Positions 1 to 5,809 of a stretch of 6,777 nucleotides of DNA are shown in pieces. The stretch is taken from NCBI GenBank assembly GCA_910586105.1, contig CAJUGU010000158.1, forward strand, positions 1 through 6,777. The letters run 5' to 3'. The first letter of the stretch is position 1. Every line of letters begins with the position of its first letter. Made by a program: the position numbers and the translations under genes. Origin of the DNA: an uncultured Eubacteriales bacterium (GTDB taxonomy: Bacteria > Bacillota > Clostridia > Oscillospirales > Butyricicoccaceae). A model generated the notes under the pieces. It was given only the letters and a program-made list of their open reading frames with translations. It ran no database searches and was not told the origin of the DNA.

Positions 1-217
1 CCTCGTCATAGCAGACGTCGGCCATGGGTTCGGAAAAGACGATGCGTTTGGCGGCGGCGTAAACGTCGCCGTCGATGCCCTCAACGTCGTAGCGGCAGAG
101 GTAACGCACGCCGGTGAGGGCGGCGATGTCCAGCAGGCCGGACAGGTCGCGCAGCAGCTGGCGGGCTTCCACATCGAAGCCGGGGCGTTTTTCGGAATAA
201 CAACGTAATACTGGCAT
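1..217 (-). CDS. purL: Phosphoribosylformylglycinamidine synthase (PurL, long single-chain type), N-terminal 72 residues
   Basis: This is the beginning of a gene that runs leftwards out of the window; 72 codons are visible. The product would convert FGAR, glutamine and ATP to FGAM, the fourth step of purine synthesis, in the cytoplasm. The visible residues fit the N-terminus of the long clostridial PurL (about 1,200 residues in the family): GFDVEA at 13-18, RYDVEG at 42-47 and VFSEP at 60-64 are arranged as I remember them from that family, where this segment forms the PurS-like N-terminal domain. The ATG at 217 is chosen because AAGGAG (225-230, minus strand) lies 7 nt upstream and the homology starts at once. 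Catalytic ATP-binding and glutaminase domains lie outside the window, so integrity of the gene cannot be judged. A promoter with about 80 nt of leader precedes it. The identification rests on remembered family motifs. Confidence 0.92.
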   Translation of the reverse strand, partial: MPVLRCYSEKRPGFDVEARQLLRDLSGLLDIAALTGVRYLCRYDVEGIDGDVYAAAKRIVFSEPMADVCYDE

Positions 218-224
218 TCTTGAT

Positions 225-230
225 CTCCTT
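225..230 (-). promoter_or_regulatory. Ribosome binding site of purL
   Basis: AAGGAG on the minus strand, 7 nt before the ATG at 217. It fixes the purL start. Confidence 0.85.
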
Positions 231-243
231 CAGACGATCGGTG

Positions 244-260
244 GCGGGCGGAAGGCCCGC
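244..260 (-). other. Leader hairpin upstream of the purL ribosome binding site
   Basis: GCGGGC and GCCCGC form a perfect 6-bp stem with a 5-nt loop, about 14 nt upstream of the purL ribosome binding site in the predicted leader. It has no T run, and I do not see the conserved core of a purine riboswitch. It could simply be leader structure; an effect on translation or early termination is speculation. Confidence 0.35.
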
Positions 261-302
261 GCGAAATCGAGGTATTTTCCGGGGAATGTTTTTCCTAAGG
301 AT

Positions 303-331
303 ATTTTACCGTTTTCGCGGGGCGGTTTCAA
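303..331 (-). promoter_or_regulatory. purL promoter
   Basis: On the minus strand TTGAAA (326-331) and TAAAAT (303-308) are separated by exactly 17 nt, close to the sigma-A consensus. Transcription would begin near 296, giving a leader of about 80 nt before purL. The -35 box is part of an inverted repeat shared with the plus-strand promoter at 356-383. Confidence 0.7.
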
Positions 332-360
332 TCGCTAAGATTATCAAAAAGCCGATTGAA
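327..360. promoter_or_regulatory. Inverted repeat between divergent promoters, possible operator
   Basis: TTCAATCG (327-334) and CGATTGAA (353-360) are perfect inverted copies separated by 18 nt. Each arm overlaps the -35 box of one of two divergent promoters. Part of the symmetry follows from two similar -35 boxes facing each other, but the match continues three bases further inward on each side. A dimeric regulator controlling both promoters is an inference. Confidence 0.4.
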
Positions 361-383
361 TTTGCGGAAGAATCGTGTATAAT
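356..383 (+). promoter_or_regulatory. Plus-strand promoter divergent from purL
   Basis: TTGAAT (356-361), a 16-nt spacer, then a perfect TATAAT (378-383). Transcription would begin near 390 and run through the palindrome-rich stretch towards rpe, whose start is about 500 nt away. It may serve rpe with a long leader or make a non-coding transcript; the sequence does not decide. Confidence 0.6.
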
Positions 384-526
384 TGTTATAAGAGCCGGCG
401 CTCACCCGTCGGGACGGCGTGCGGAGCGCGCCCTGCTGATATACCCTCGAACGGGAATCTTGCCGTTTGCTTCGCCTGCGCGGCGGGCTCCGGGGCGCTG
501 CCCCTGGACCCCGGTCCTGCGCGGAC

Positions 527-577
527 GGCGCCAAAGGGGCTCGTCCCTTTGGAATCCCTTTCCCGCCCGCGGGCGGG
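527..577 (+). repeat. 51-nt dispersed palindromic repeat, copy 1
   Basis: It begins GGCGCC, continues with CCAAAGGGG, loop CTCG and TCCCTTTGG (a 9-bp stem with one G-T pair), then GAATCCC, and ends with the palindrome CCCGCCCGCGGGCGGG. It aligns without gaps to 1676-1726, with 46 of 51 positions identical. I recall similar extragenic sequences in Oscillospiraceae genomes, but could not check. Confidence 0.75.
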
Positions 578-593
578 ACCGGCGCGGACGAAG

Positions 594-656
594 CCGCTTG
601 CGCGTGCGTCTTCGTCCCGCCACAAGGACGGCGGGACGAAGTGGCAAAATTTTCTG
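594..656 (+). repeat. Dispersed 12-bp hairpin element, copy in opposite orientation to the 6520-6777 array
   Basis: CTTCGTCCCGCC (610-621) and GGCGGGACGAAG (630-641) form a perfect 12-bp stem around the 8-nt loop ACAAGGAC. Read on the minus strand, the units at 6602-6633 and 6683-6714 have the same inner stem CCCGCC/GGCGGG and the loop ACAACGAC, one base different, again with 12 bp in total. The outer six pairs differ completely but still pair. Upstream CCGCTT (594-599) and downstream TTTTCTG (650-656) also resemble the flanks of the array units read in the same sense. The exact ends are uncertain. Confidence 0.65.
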
Positions 657-674
657 AACGTGAGTTATAGAAAG

Positions 675-706
675 GGGGAGCACGCGCCGTCCGGCGCACG
701 CTCCCC
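675..706. other. Interrupted GC-rich hairpin
   Basis: GGGGAGC (675-681) pairs with GCTCCCC (700-706) and GCGCC (684-688) with GGCGC (693-697), separated by a 2x2 internal loop and closed by a GTCC loop. There is no T run on the plus side; on the minus side the stem is followed by CTTTCTATAA, so a weak leftward terminator is possible. Confidence 0.4.
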
Positions 707-739
707 ATCTATCTGAAAAACAGCGGCGGTGCAACTACA

Positions 740-768
740 TTGGCCGCGGCGAACGCCCGCTGTATTTT
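740..768 (+). promoter_or_regulatory. Weak promoter candidate upstream of rpe
   Basis: TTGGCC (740-745) and TATTTT (763-768) are 17 nt apart. Each box matches the consensus only in part. It lies 125 nt before the rpe start and is the closest candidate; the promoter at 356-383 is stronger but more distant. Confidence 0.3.
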
Positions 769-892
769 CATCTTATGGGGCGGACGCGCCCTTGGCGCCT
801 TGTCCCGGACGAAAAAATCGGCGGGCGGCCTGCCGGCCGGGCGAGGGGCGTTTGCGGCTCGGGAATCTGGTGAAATTCAGGAGGAACAAGTT

Positions 893-1576
893 ATGAAGAT
901 CAAGCTGTCGCCGTCGATCCTGTCGGCGGACTTTGCGAACCTGTCGCGGGATGTCAAGACGGCGGTAGACGCGGGCGCGGAATACGTGCATGTGGACGTG
1001 ATGGACGGGCATTTCGTACCGAACATCACGATTGGGGCGCCGGTGGTAAAGGCGCTGCGGAAGGAAACGGACGCGGTGCTGGACGTGCATCTGATGATTT
1101 CGGACCCGGACAAATACCTGGATGATTTCATCGCGGCGGGCTCGGACATTATCACGGTACATTACGAATCGAACGGCGACACGGCGGAGCAGCTGAAAAA
1201 GATCCGCGCGGCGGGAGTACGGGCGTCGGTGGTAATCAAGCCGAAGACGCCGGTGCGGGAGATCGTACCGCTGCTGCCCCTTTGCGACATGGTGCTGGTG
1301 ATGACGGTCGAGCCGGGCTTTGGCGGGCAGGGGTTCATCCCGGAGTGCATGGAGAAGATCCGGGAGCTGCGGAAGGCGATCGCGGACGGGGGCTTTGCCT
1401 GCGAGCTGGAGATCGACGGCGGGGCGAAGCTGACGAACACGGCGGACATCGTCGCGGCGGGCGCGGATGTGATCGTAGCGGGGTCGGCGGTCTTTGGCGG
1501 CGACATAGCGGACAACGTCCGAAAATTCCATGAAGTTTTCGAGCGGGGCGCAGCCGCGGCGGCGTGGACCCAATAA
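893..1576 (+). CDS. rpe: Ribulose-phosphate 3-epimerase
   Basis: This cytoplasmic TIM-barrel enzyme interconverts D-ribulose 5-phosphate and D-xylulose 5-phosphate in the non-oxidative pentose phosphate pathway. The 227-residue product has the family's usual length and motifs in order: SPSILSADF from residue 6, metal ligands H33 and D35 in VHVDVMDG, H66 in DVHLMI, the phosphate-binding loop VEPGFGGQ at 139-146, D175 in EIDGG, and AGSAVFG at 196-202. D35 and D175 are the expected catalytic acid-base pair. The start at 893 is chosen because AGGAGG (879-884) lies 8 nt upstream and family homology begins there; the frame stays open upstream but without such a site. The C-terminus ends in a short alanine-rich tail after the last helix, which is slightly unusual. 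The gene stands alone here, away from the prkC-rsgA context often seen in Firmicutes. Confidence 0.97.
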   Translation: MKIKLSPSILSADFANLSRDVKTAVDAGAEYVHVDVMDGHFVPNITIGAPVVKALRKETDAVLDVHLMISDPDKYLDDFIAAGSDIITVHYESNGDTAEQLKKIRAAGVRASVVIKPKTPVREIVPLLPLCDMVLVMTVEPGFGGQGFIPECMEKIRELRKAIADGGFACELEIDGGAKLTNTADIVAAGADVIVAGSAVFGGDIADNVRKFHEVFERGAAAAAWTQ

Positions 1577-1603
1577 CGCTTTCCGCCGGAAGGCGGAAAA
1601 GCG
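1577..1603 (+). terminator. Hairpin directly after rpe, no T run
   Basis: Starting at the base after the stop codon, CGCTTTCCGCC and GGCGGAAAAGCG pair with one bulged base around the GNRA-type loop GGAA. No T run follows, so it is not a standard intrinsic terminator. It may protect the 3' end of the message or act as a weak terminator. Confidence 0.35.
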
Positions 1604-1626
1604 CAGCCACTTGCTGAAAAAACGCA

Positions 1627-1655
1627 TTGACGGCGCGCGGCCTCGCCCCTATAAT
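1627..1655 (+). promoter_or_regulatory. Promoter of the iolB-like gene
   Basis: TTGACG (1627-1632), a 17-nt spacer and TATAAT (1650-1655) make a near-consensus sigma-A promoter. The start would be near 1662, giving a leader of about 140 nt that contains the second copy of the 51-nt repeat. Confidence 0.8.
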
Positions 1656-1675
1656 GGCAACGTAAGATAAAGCGC

Positions 1676-1726
1676 GGCGCCAAAGGGACTCGTCCCTTTG
1701 GAATCCCATTTTCGCCTGCGGGCGGG
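1676..1726 (+). repeat. 51-nt dispersed palindromic repeat, copy 2, in the iolB-like leader
   Basis: This is the same 51-nt unit as at 527-577, with five substitutions and no gaps. Here the main stem is perfect: CCAAAGGGA, loop CTCG, TCCCTTTGG. The terminal palindrome is partly decayed. It lies in the transcribed leader between promoter and ribosome binding site, so it will fold in the mRNA, but it has no T run. Confidence 0.75.
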
Positions 1727-1787
1727 TCTGTCGAAAAGGGCGGTTGCGCCGCGAGTAAAGGAGCCATTGCAAAAACCTGTCAGACAT

Positions 1788-1795
1788 GGAGGAGG
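1788..1795 (+). promoter_or_regulatory. Ribosome binding site of the iolB-like gene
   Basis: GGAGGAGG, 6 nt before the ATG at 1802. It is a very strong site and fixes the start. Confidence 0.85.
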
Positions 1796-1801
1796 ACGAA
1801 C

Positions 1802-2599
1802 ATGAAATATTCCGCGAAAAACCCGCTGCAACGGGGCTATAACCCCATGGTCAGCGCACAGGAAAACCCGGAAATGATGGGCATGGAGTTCGGCGTATAC
1901 GCGATGCAGCCAGGAGACCGCGCCGTATTTGACGAGCCGCAGGAGGTCGTTTACGATCTGCTGTTCGGTGAAGTGACGTTCCGTTGGGGCGGCAAGCCGC
2001 GGACCGTCCGCCGCGCCGATTGCTTCCATGAGGATGCGATCGTGCTGCATGTGCCGCAGAATACCCATGTCGAGATCGAATGTCTTGGCGAGCCGACCGA
2101 AATTGCGATCGCCCGTACCGCGAACCCGCGTGCCTTCGAGCCGCGCCTGCTGCTGCCGGACGACTGCCTGTTCCGCCGGGAAGAGCGCGGGATCGGCGTG
2201 ATGAACGGTATGGCGCGCCGGGATACCCGTACCTTTTTCGACCGCTCGAACTGCCCGGAAACCAATTTTTACATTGGCGAGGTCGTGCATGAGCCGGGGA
2301 AATGGTCGTCCTTCCCGTCGCATACCCACGTGGAGCCGGAGCTGTATTATTACAAGTTCCTGCCGGAAGACGGCTTCGGCCTTGCCGAATATGGGGACGA
2401 CGCGTATAAAGTCCGCCACAACGACCTGATGGGGATGCCGGACGGCGTGACCCATGCGCAGGCATGCGTGCCGGGCTATGCCGAATTCTATCTTTGGTGC
2501 ATCCGCCTGCGGGACGACGTGCCGTTCGCATCGCGGTTCACGCCGGAATACGAATGGGTGAACGATCCCGCCGCCCGCATTTTCCCCAACGAGCGGTAA
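1802..2599 (+). CDS. iolB: 5-deoxy-glucuronate isomerase family protein (IolB/KduI cupin)
   Basis: The 265-residue product matches the length of IolB, which converts 5-deoxy-D-glucuronate to 5-dehydro-2-deoxy-D-gluconate in myo-inositol breakdown in the cytoplasm. The C-terminal cupin carries the metal-site pattern: H174 and H176 in FPSHTH, an acidic ligand at E178 or E180 before LYYYKF, and H218 in the segment DGVTHAQ, where IolB proteins have GYHP. The phrase KWSSFPSH followed by the E-LYYY strand is what I remember from IolB. The N-terminal half (about 25-110) would be the first, non-catalytic cupin half. No other iol gene is visible, and the gene has its own promoter and terminator, so it is a single-gene unit. 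The true substrate may therefore be a related uronate, as in KduI; family membership is surer than the exact reaction. Confidence 0.83.
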   Translation: MKYSAKNPLQRGYNPMVSAQENPEMMGMEFGVYAMQPGDRAVFDEPQEVVYDLLFGEVTFRWGGKPRTVRRADCFHEDAIVLHVPQNTHVEIECLGEPTEIAIARTANPRAFEPRLLLPDDCLFRREERGIGVMNGMARRDTRTFFDRSNCPETNFYIGEVVHEPGKWSSFPSHTHVEPELYYYKFLPEDGFGLAEYGDDAYKVRHNDLMGMPDGVTHAQACVPGYAEFYLWCIRLRDDVPFASRFTPEYEWVNDPAARIFPNER

Positions 2600-2700
2600 A
2601 CCGCAGCTGCGGAACGGATCTGGAAGGGCGAAAAAGGCCGGCCTGCGAAGTGGTTGCAGAGCTTCAAAAGAAGTCTGGCATATAGCGATCAGATCTTGTC

Positions 2701-2726
2701 AAAAGCCCGCCGGATGGCGGGCTTTT
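2701..2726. terminator. Strong intrinsic terminator after the iolB-like gene
   Basis: AAAAGCCCGCC (2701-2711) and GGCGGGCTTTT (2716-2726) pair perfectly around the loop GGAT; the plus-strand tail is TTTTCT. The A run on the other side lets it work in both directions. Confidence 0.88.
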
Positions 2727-2782
2727 CTGTGCGCAAAATGCAGAAAACTGTGCCGTAAAGCCGCCTTTTTCTCCAAAATCAC

Positions 2783-2811
2783 TTGTCATTCGCCGCGAGC
2801 TGTGTTAAAAT
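2783..2811 (+). promoter_or_regulatory. Promoter of the secreted-protein gene
   Basis: TTGTCA (2783-2788), a 17-nt spacer and TAAAAT (2806-2811), with an extended -10 TG at 2803-2804. The leader would be about 25 nt and the ribosome binding site AGGAGG (2829-2834) follows directly. Confidence 0.75.
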
Positions 2812-2842
2812 ACAAATATAATAACAAAAGGAGGGTATCTCC

Positions 2843-3949
2843 ATGAATTTTCGGACGATTTTCCGCGCCGCCCTTTGTGCAATGGCGGTCAGCGTCGCGC
2901 TGCTTTGCGGCGCTTCGGCGCACGCGGCGCTCACGCCAGAAGCGGCGGCGGCTTATCAAGGCGTGATCAACGATTTAGCGGGGGAATACGGCAGCGCGCG
3001 CACCGCGCCCAGCGGCTCCCCGGTGGAAGGCATGCATATCGGCCTGACCTGCGCCTGCCTCGTCGATTTCGACGGCGATGGCACGCCGGAGCTCTACTGC
3101 GCCTACGGCATCCCGAATGAAAACCGGGTCTGCCAGGTGCTGTACGCCTACAACAACGGCCTGATCCGGCTGGATATCCCGGAGGCGGTCAGCAACTTCG
3201 GCACGGACGTTTCCCCCTCGACCCGGCTGTTCACCAGCGTCGGCAAGGCGTATCTGGTCGACGGGCAAGAGGTGATGAATGGAAACGAAGTCCGTTACCT
3301 GACCAAGCAGGGCGACCGGATGGCGTCGGCGTTCACCTACGTGAACGGCCTGCAAAACGGCCAGCAGGTGCGCCGGGTCAACAATCAGACGATGACGCCC
3401 GACGGCCTGACGCGCGCGCTGAATACCTTCACCCTGAACATGCGGATGACGGAATACAGCTATTGGAGCAACGGGGACGGGGAGGATCCGACCGCTACCA
3501 TCCAGCCGACGCTGCGCGAGCTTCGCGCGCTGACGGTCACACAGGCCGCGCCCGCGACCGCTCATGTCAGCATCGGCGGCAAGCGCTATGATATCGCGGC
3601 GTACACCATCCGGGGCAACAATTATCTCAAGCTGCGCGACTTCGCCGCGGCCATGAGCGGTACCGCCACGCAGTTTGCGGTGGATTGGGATGTGGAGACC
3701 CGCAAGATCCGCATCGCCACCGGCCAGCGGTATGTCCGCACCGGCGGCGAGCTGGACGGCTCCCCAACGGAGGAGGCCGAGGCCGAGCGCTCGGCGGCGG
3801 CGCTGTTGCTGGACGGCAAAGCGCTATCCCCGACGGCGTATATTATTGAGCAGAACCATTATTACCGGCTGCGCGATCTGGCGGAGGCGCTCGACCTTGC
3901 GGTCGACTGGGAACCCCACTCCAAGACCGCGACGCTGACCCCGCGCTGA
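2843..3949 (+). CDS. Secreted protein with C-terminal copper-amine-oxidase-N-like domain
   Basis: The 368-residue product carries a typical Sec signal peptide: R4 and R8, a hydrophobic stretch at about 9-22 and a likely cut after AHA at residue 28. C22 is not in a proper lipobox, so it is probably not a lipoprotein. Residues 75-83 read DFDGDGTPE, a calcium-loop-like motif common in extracellular Clostridia proteins. The C-terminal third (about 241-366) resembles the copper amine oxidase N-terminal domain family, which in Clostridia is a wall-associated or stalk domain, not an oxidase. It has two related halves, NNYLKLRDFAAAMSG (259-273) with VDWD, and NHYYRLRDLAEALDL (338-352) with VDWE, each after a short beta segment. 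The middle (about 90-235) is unrecognised. The start is supported by AGGAGG 8 nt upstream. The function is unknown; it likely acts outside the membrane or at the cell wall. Confidence 0.88.
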   Translation: MNFRTIFRAALCAMAVSVALLCGASAHAALTPEAAAAYQGVINDLAGEYGSARTAPSGSPVEGMHIGLTCACLVDFDGDGTPELYCAYGIPNENRVCQVLYAYNNGLIRLDIPEAVSNFGTDVSPSTRLFTSVGKAYLVDGQEVMNGNEVRYLTKQGDRMASAFTYVNGLQNGQQVRRVNNQTMTPDGLTRALNTFTLNMRMTEYSYWSNGDGEDPTATIQPTLRELRALTVTQAAPATAHVSIGGKRYDIAAYTIRGNNYLKLRDFAAAMSGTATQFAVDWDVETRKIRIATGQRYVRTGGELDGSPTEEAEAERSAAALLLDGKALSPTAYIIEQNHYYRLRDLAEALDLAVDWEPHSKTATLTPR

Positions 3950-3958
3950 CGCGGGACA

Positions 3959-4015
3959 CAGGGACCGGCCCTTTCGGATCGTATTCCAGAGGACGCGGTC
4001 CCTGCGCTCTTTTTT
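3959..4015 (+). terminator. Terminator between the secreted-protein and LRR genes
   Basis: CAGGGACCG (3959-3967) and CGGTCCCTG (3996-4004) form a perfect 9-bp stem with a long 28-nt loop, followed five bases later by six T (4010-4015). The long loop may make it leaky. Only 41 nt separate the T run from the LRR start codon and no promoter is visible there, so read-through may supply the next gene. Confidence 0.6.
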
Positions 4016-4056
4016 CCGTCAAACGGACAGGAAATGACAGATGGAGGGATCAAACC

Positions 4057-5574
4057 ATGACAGGATCGAACGTTTTGTATGAGCTCCCGGTCGGCGAGCT
4101 GCTTTGCCGGCTGGGAAGGCTGCCGCTGCCGCATGGGCTGCCGAAGCCCGCGCTTTGGCAGGGCGCGGAGCTGCCGGAGGCGTTTTGGAGCTATTACCAG
4201 TACCTTTACCCGGAGCGGGCGGAGCCGGGCGACGAAGATTTTGGCGGCTGCGAGGAGGACGGCGAAGACGCGTCCGCCGGAGGCTCGCGCTATTACCTTC
4301 AGGCGCTGGAAGATCCCGAGGACTGCTATACCTTCTTTGACGCGCTGAAATCGACGCTGGAAAGCGTGCAGGCGTATCATGCCGAGCTGGCGGACGCGGA
4401 AGCGCTGACCGACGCCGAACGCGAATGGGAAGCGGCCTATCCGGCTTATGCCGCCGCGATCGAGGAGGCGCTGCGCGGGGAGGATTTCCTGATCGTTGCC
4501 GGGGGGCGCGACTGGTACGCGGGGATCCGGATGCCGCAGCTGGGAATGCCCGACCCGCCGGTTTGGCTGTCGCGCCGGATGCTCCCCTCGAAGTGGGAAA
4601 AGCTGACCGAAACGTCGGCGGAACTGCTGACGATCCTGCTGATGGAGGAGCTTTCCGGCGGGGAGCGGGACGGCAGGCGTTACCATCGCAGCCGGGCGAC
4701 GCCGGAGCTGCTGGCAACGCTGCCCGGCCCGCCTGCGGGCGAAGGGCCGTTCACCTGCTGGCTTGAGGAGCCGGGGTGCGCGCTTTTCCTGATGCGGGTG
4801 GACGGCGAGCTGCGCGGCCTGCGGATCGACCGGGAGCACAGCTTCCGCAGCGACGATTCGTGGCAGTCGGGCTATTTGCTGGATCACCATTTGAAAGGGC
4901 ATCCCAGCCAGGAGCGGATGCAGATCGAGCCGTTCACGCTGGCGGGCTGCTGTAAGCTGCGGGGGCTTTGCGAGCTGGCGCTTTCCCTGCGCGGCGACGA
5001 CAAACCGCTGGCGACGCTCGAACCGTTCGAGTTCCCGGACGGCGTCCGCGAGTTTACCCGTATGGACGCTATGCTTGGCGATATCAGCGCGCTGGCGGCG
5101 TGTACCCGCCTGAAGGAACTGCGCATCCCGCGCAACCGGATCGTTGACCTTTCGCCGCTGCGGGGGCTGGTGAACCTGCGCGACCTGTGCCTTGCGGACA
5201 ACCGAATCCATTCGCTGGAGCCGCTGGCGGGGCTGACCGCGCTGGGCTATCTGGATTTGTCAGGCAACCCAATCGGTACCGCCGAATTGGAGCATTTGCG
5301 CAAACTGAAACGGCTGAAATCGCTGCTGCTGAACGATACCCTTGTGGACGACCTGTCGGCGCTGCAAGGCTTCCGCGGCTACAGCCTGGAGCTGACCGGA
5401 TTGCCGGTGCTGAAAAATGCGGAGATACTGAAAACGCGCACGCGCCTGCAAAGCCTGCGACTTGATCTGGAAACCGAGCGGGCGCAGCATATCGGCGAAC
5501 TGGTGCCGTGGCTGGATATCCGGGTCGAACACAACGGCGTGGTGCAGCTGACGAGCAAAGCGTATTATGAATAA
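4057..5574 (+). CDS. Leucine-rich-repeat protein of unknown function, cytoplasmic
   Basis: The 505-residue product has no signal peptide or membrane segment and is probably cytoplasmic. Its C-terminal part (about 339-450) contains four or five leucine-rich repeats of the 22-residue internalin/SDS22 type, each with the LxxLxxLxLxxNxI pattern: LKELRIPRNRI (352-362), LRDLCLADNRI (374-384), LGYLDLSGNPI (396-406) and LKSLLLNDTLV (420-430). Such arrays usually bind another protein. The N-terminal 330 residues match no family I recognise; they include an acidic stretch at 59-71 and a tryptophan- and tyrosine-rich part near 153-180. The last 55 residues lack repeats. GGAGGG (4043-4048) lies 8 nt before the start. 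The gap from the preceding gene is 107 nt with a terminator but no clear promoter, so the two may be partly co-transcribed. Function and partner are unknown. Confidence 0.9.
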   Translation: MTGSNVLYELPVGELLCRLGRLPLPHGLPKPALWQGAELPEAFWSYYQYLYPERAEPGDEDFGGCEEDGEDASAGGSRYYLQALEDPEDCYTFFDALKSTLESVQAYHAELADAEALTDAEREWEAAYPAYAAAIEEALRGEDFLIVAGGRDWYAGIRMPQLGMPDPPVWLSRRMLPSKWEKLTETSAELLTILLMEELSGGERDGRRYHRSRATPELLATLPGPPAGEGPFTCWLEEPGCALFLMRVDGELRGLRIDREHSFRSDDSWQSGYLLDHHLKGHPSQERMQIEPFTLAGCCKLRGLCELALSLRGDDKPLATLEPFEFPDGVREFTRMDAMLGDISALAACTRLKELRIPRNRIVDLSPLRGLVNLRDLCLADNRIHSLEPLAGLTALGYLDLSGNPIGTAELEHLRKLKRLKSLLLNDTLVDDLSALQGFRGYSLELTGLPVLKNAEILKTRTRLQSLRLDLETERAQHIGELVPWLDIRVEHNGVVQLTSKAYYE

Positions 5575-5596
5575 CGCGGCGGAGAATGGAAAAATG

Positions 5597-5625
5597 CGGC
5601 GGGCAGTCCGCGGTTTTGCCCGCCG
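5597..5625. terminator. Hairpin after the LRR gene, weak terminator
   Basis: CGGCGGGCA and TGCCCGCCG pair perfectly over 9 bp around an 11-nt loop. On the plus strand no T run follows; on the minus strand the stem is followed by CATTTTT, so it would work better leftwards. It lies 22 nt after the LRR stop codon. Confidence 0.4.
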
Positions 5626-5655
5626 GTTGGATCGAAATCGTCAGGGTGGTTGCGA

Positions 5656-5677
5656 CGCGCCGAGCCTGCCCGGCGCG
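5656..5677. other. Intergenic GC hairpin
   Basis: CGCGCCG and CGGCGCG form a 7-bp stem with an 8-nt loop (AGCCTGCC) and no T run. It is a second hairpin in the gap between the LRR gene and the next promoter; its role is unknown. Confidence 0.3.
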
Positions 5678-5731
5678 CCGCCGTGACTCCGAATGAAATC
5701 TTACAGAAGTAGGAAAAACGGCGCGCGGCTC

Positions 5732-5760
5732 TTGCGGACTGCTGTAAAAGGTGGTAAAAT
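5732..5760 (+). promoter_or_regulatory. Promoter of the small glycine-tail protein gene
   Basis: TTGCGG (5732-5737), a 17-nt spacer and TAAAAT (5755-5760) with an extended -10 TGG at 5752-5754. The leader of about 45 nt contains a small GGCTC/GAGCC hairpin (5769-5784) just before the ribosome binding site. Confidence 0.65.
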
Positions 5761-5809
5761 AAAGAAAAGGCTCCGTGGTGAGCCGTACTTGGGACAGGAG
5801 GGAGTTCCT

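Larger units (their letters stand above)
384..892. other. Non-coding, palindrome-rich intergenic stretch between purL and rpe
   Basis: No convincing gene lies here. Open frames exist on both strands, but they overlap one another, lack ribosome binding sites and cover inverted repeats. In order, the stretch holds a GGGGC hairpin (492-504), a 51-nt dispersed repeat (527-577), a 12-bp hairpin (610-641), an interrupted hairpin (675-706), a weak promoter candidate (740-768) and the rpe ribosome binding site (879-884). The run of modules suggests accumulated extragenic repeats. Confidence 0.6.

Noticed and set aside
217..296. Purine riboswitch in the purL leader
   Set aside because: The leader is only about 80 nt, and neither the conserved core bases nor the three-stem junction can be recognised; only one short GC hairpin is seen.
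220..734. Several open frames of 67-145 codons on both strands between purL and rpe
   Set aside because: They overlap one another, lack good ribosome binding sites and are translations of palindromic repeats and promoter sequence.
740..892. Upstream in-frame extension of rpe
   Set aside because: The family homology starts at the ATG at 893, which has AGGAGG 8 nt before it; the extension is low-quality sequence.
773..1627. A 284-codon open frame on the minus strand opposite rpe
   Set aside because: It is very rich in arginine and histidine, without a recognisable domain, and lies fully opposite a certain rpe gene.
4725..4747. GC-rich palindrome-like stretch in the LRR gene resembling the end of the 51-nt repeat
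   Set aside because: Only the CGCCTGCGGGCG part matches, it lies in frame in coding sequence, and the rest of the repeat is absent.
3862..5211. A 449-codon open frame on the minus strand opposite the LRR gene
   Set aside because: The plus-strand frame shows leucine-rich repeats, a ribosome binding site and normal codon use. The minus frame is Arg/Gln/Pro-rich, as expected of a GC-rich antisense frame.
5693..5809. Upstream start that would lengthen the 188-residue protein by 39 residues
   Set aside because: It would place the extended -10 promoter inside the gene and has no ribosome binding site; the start at 5810 has a strong one.
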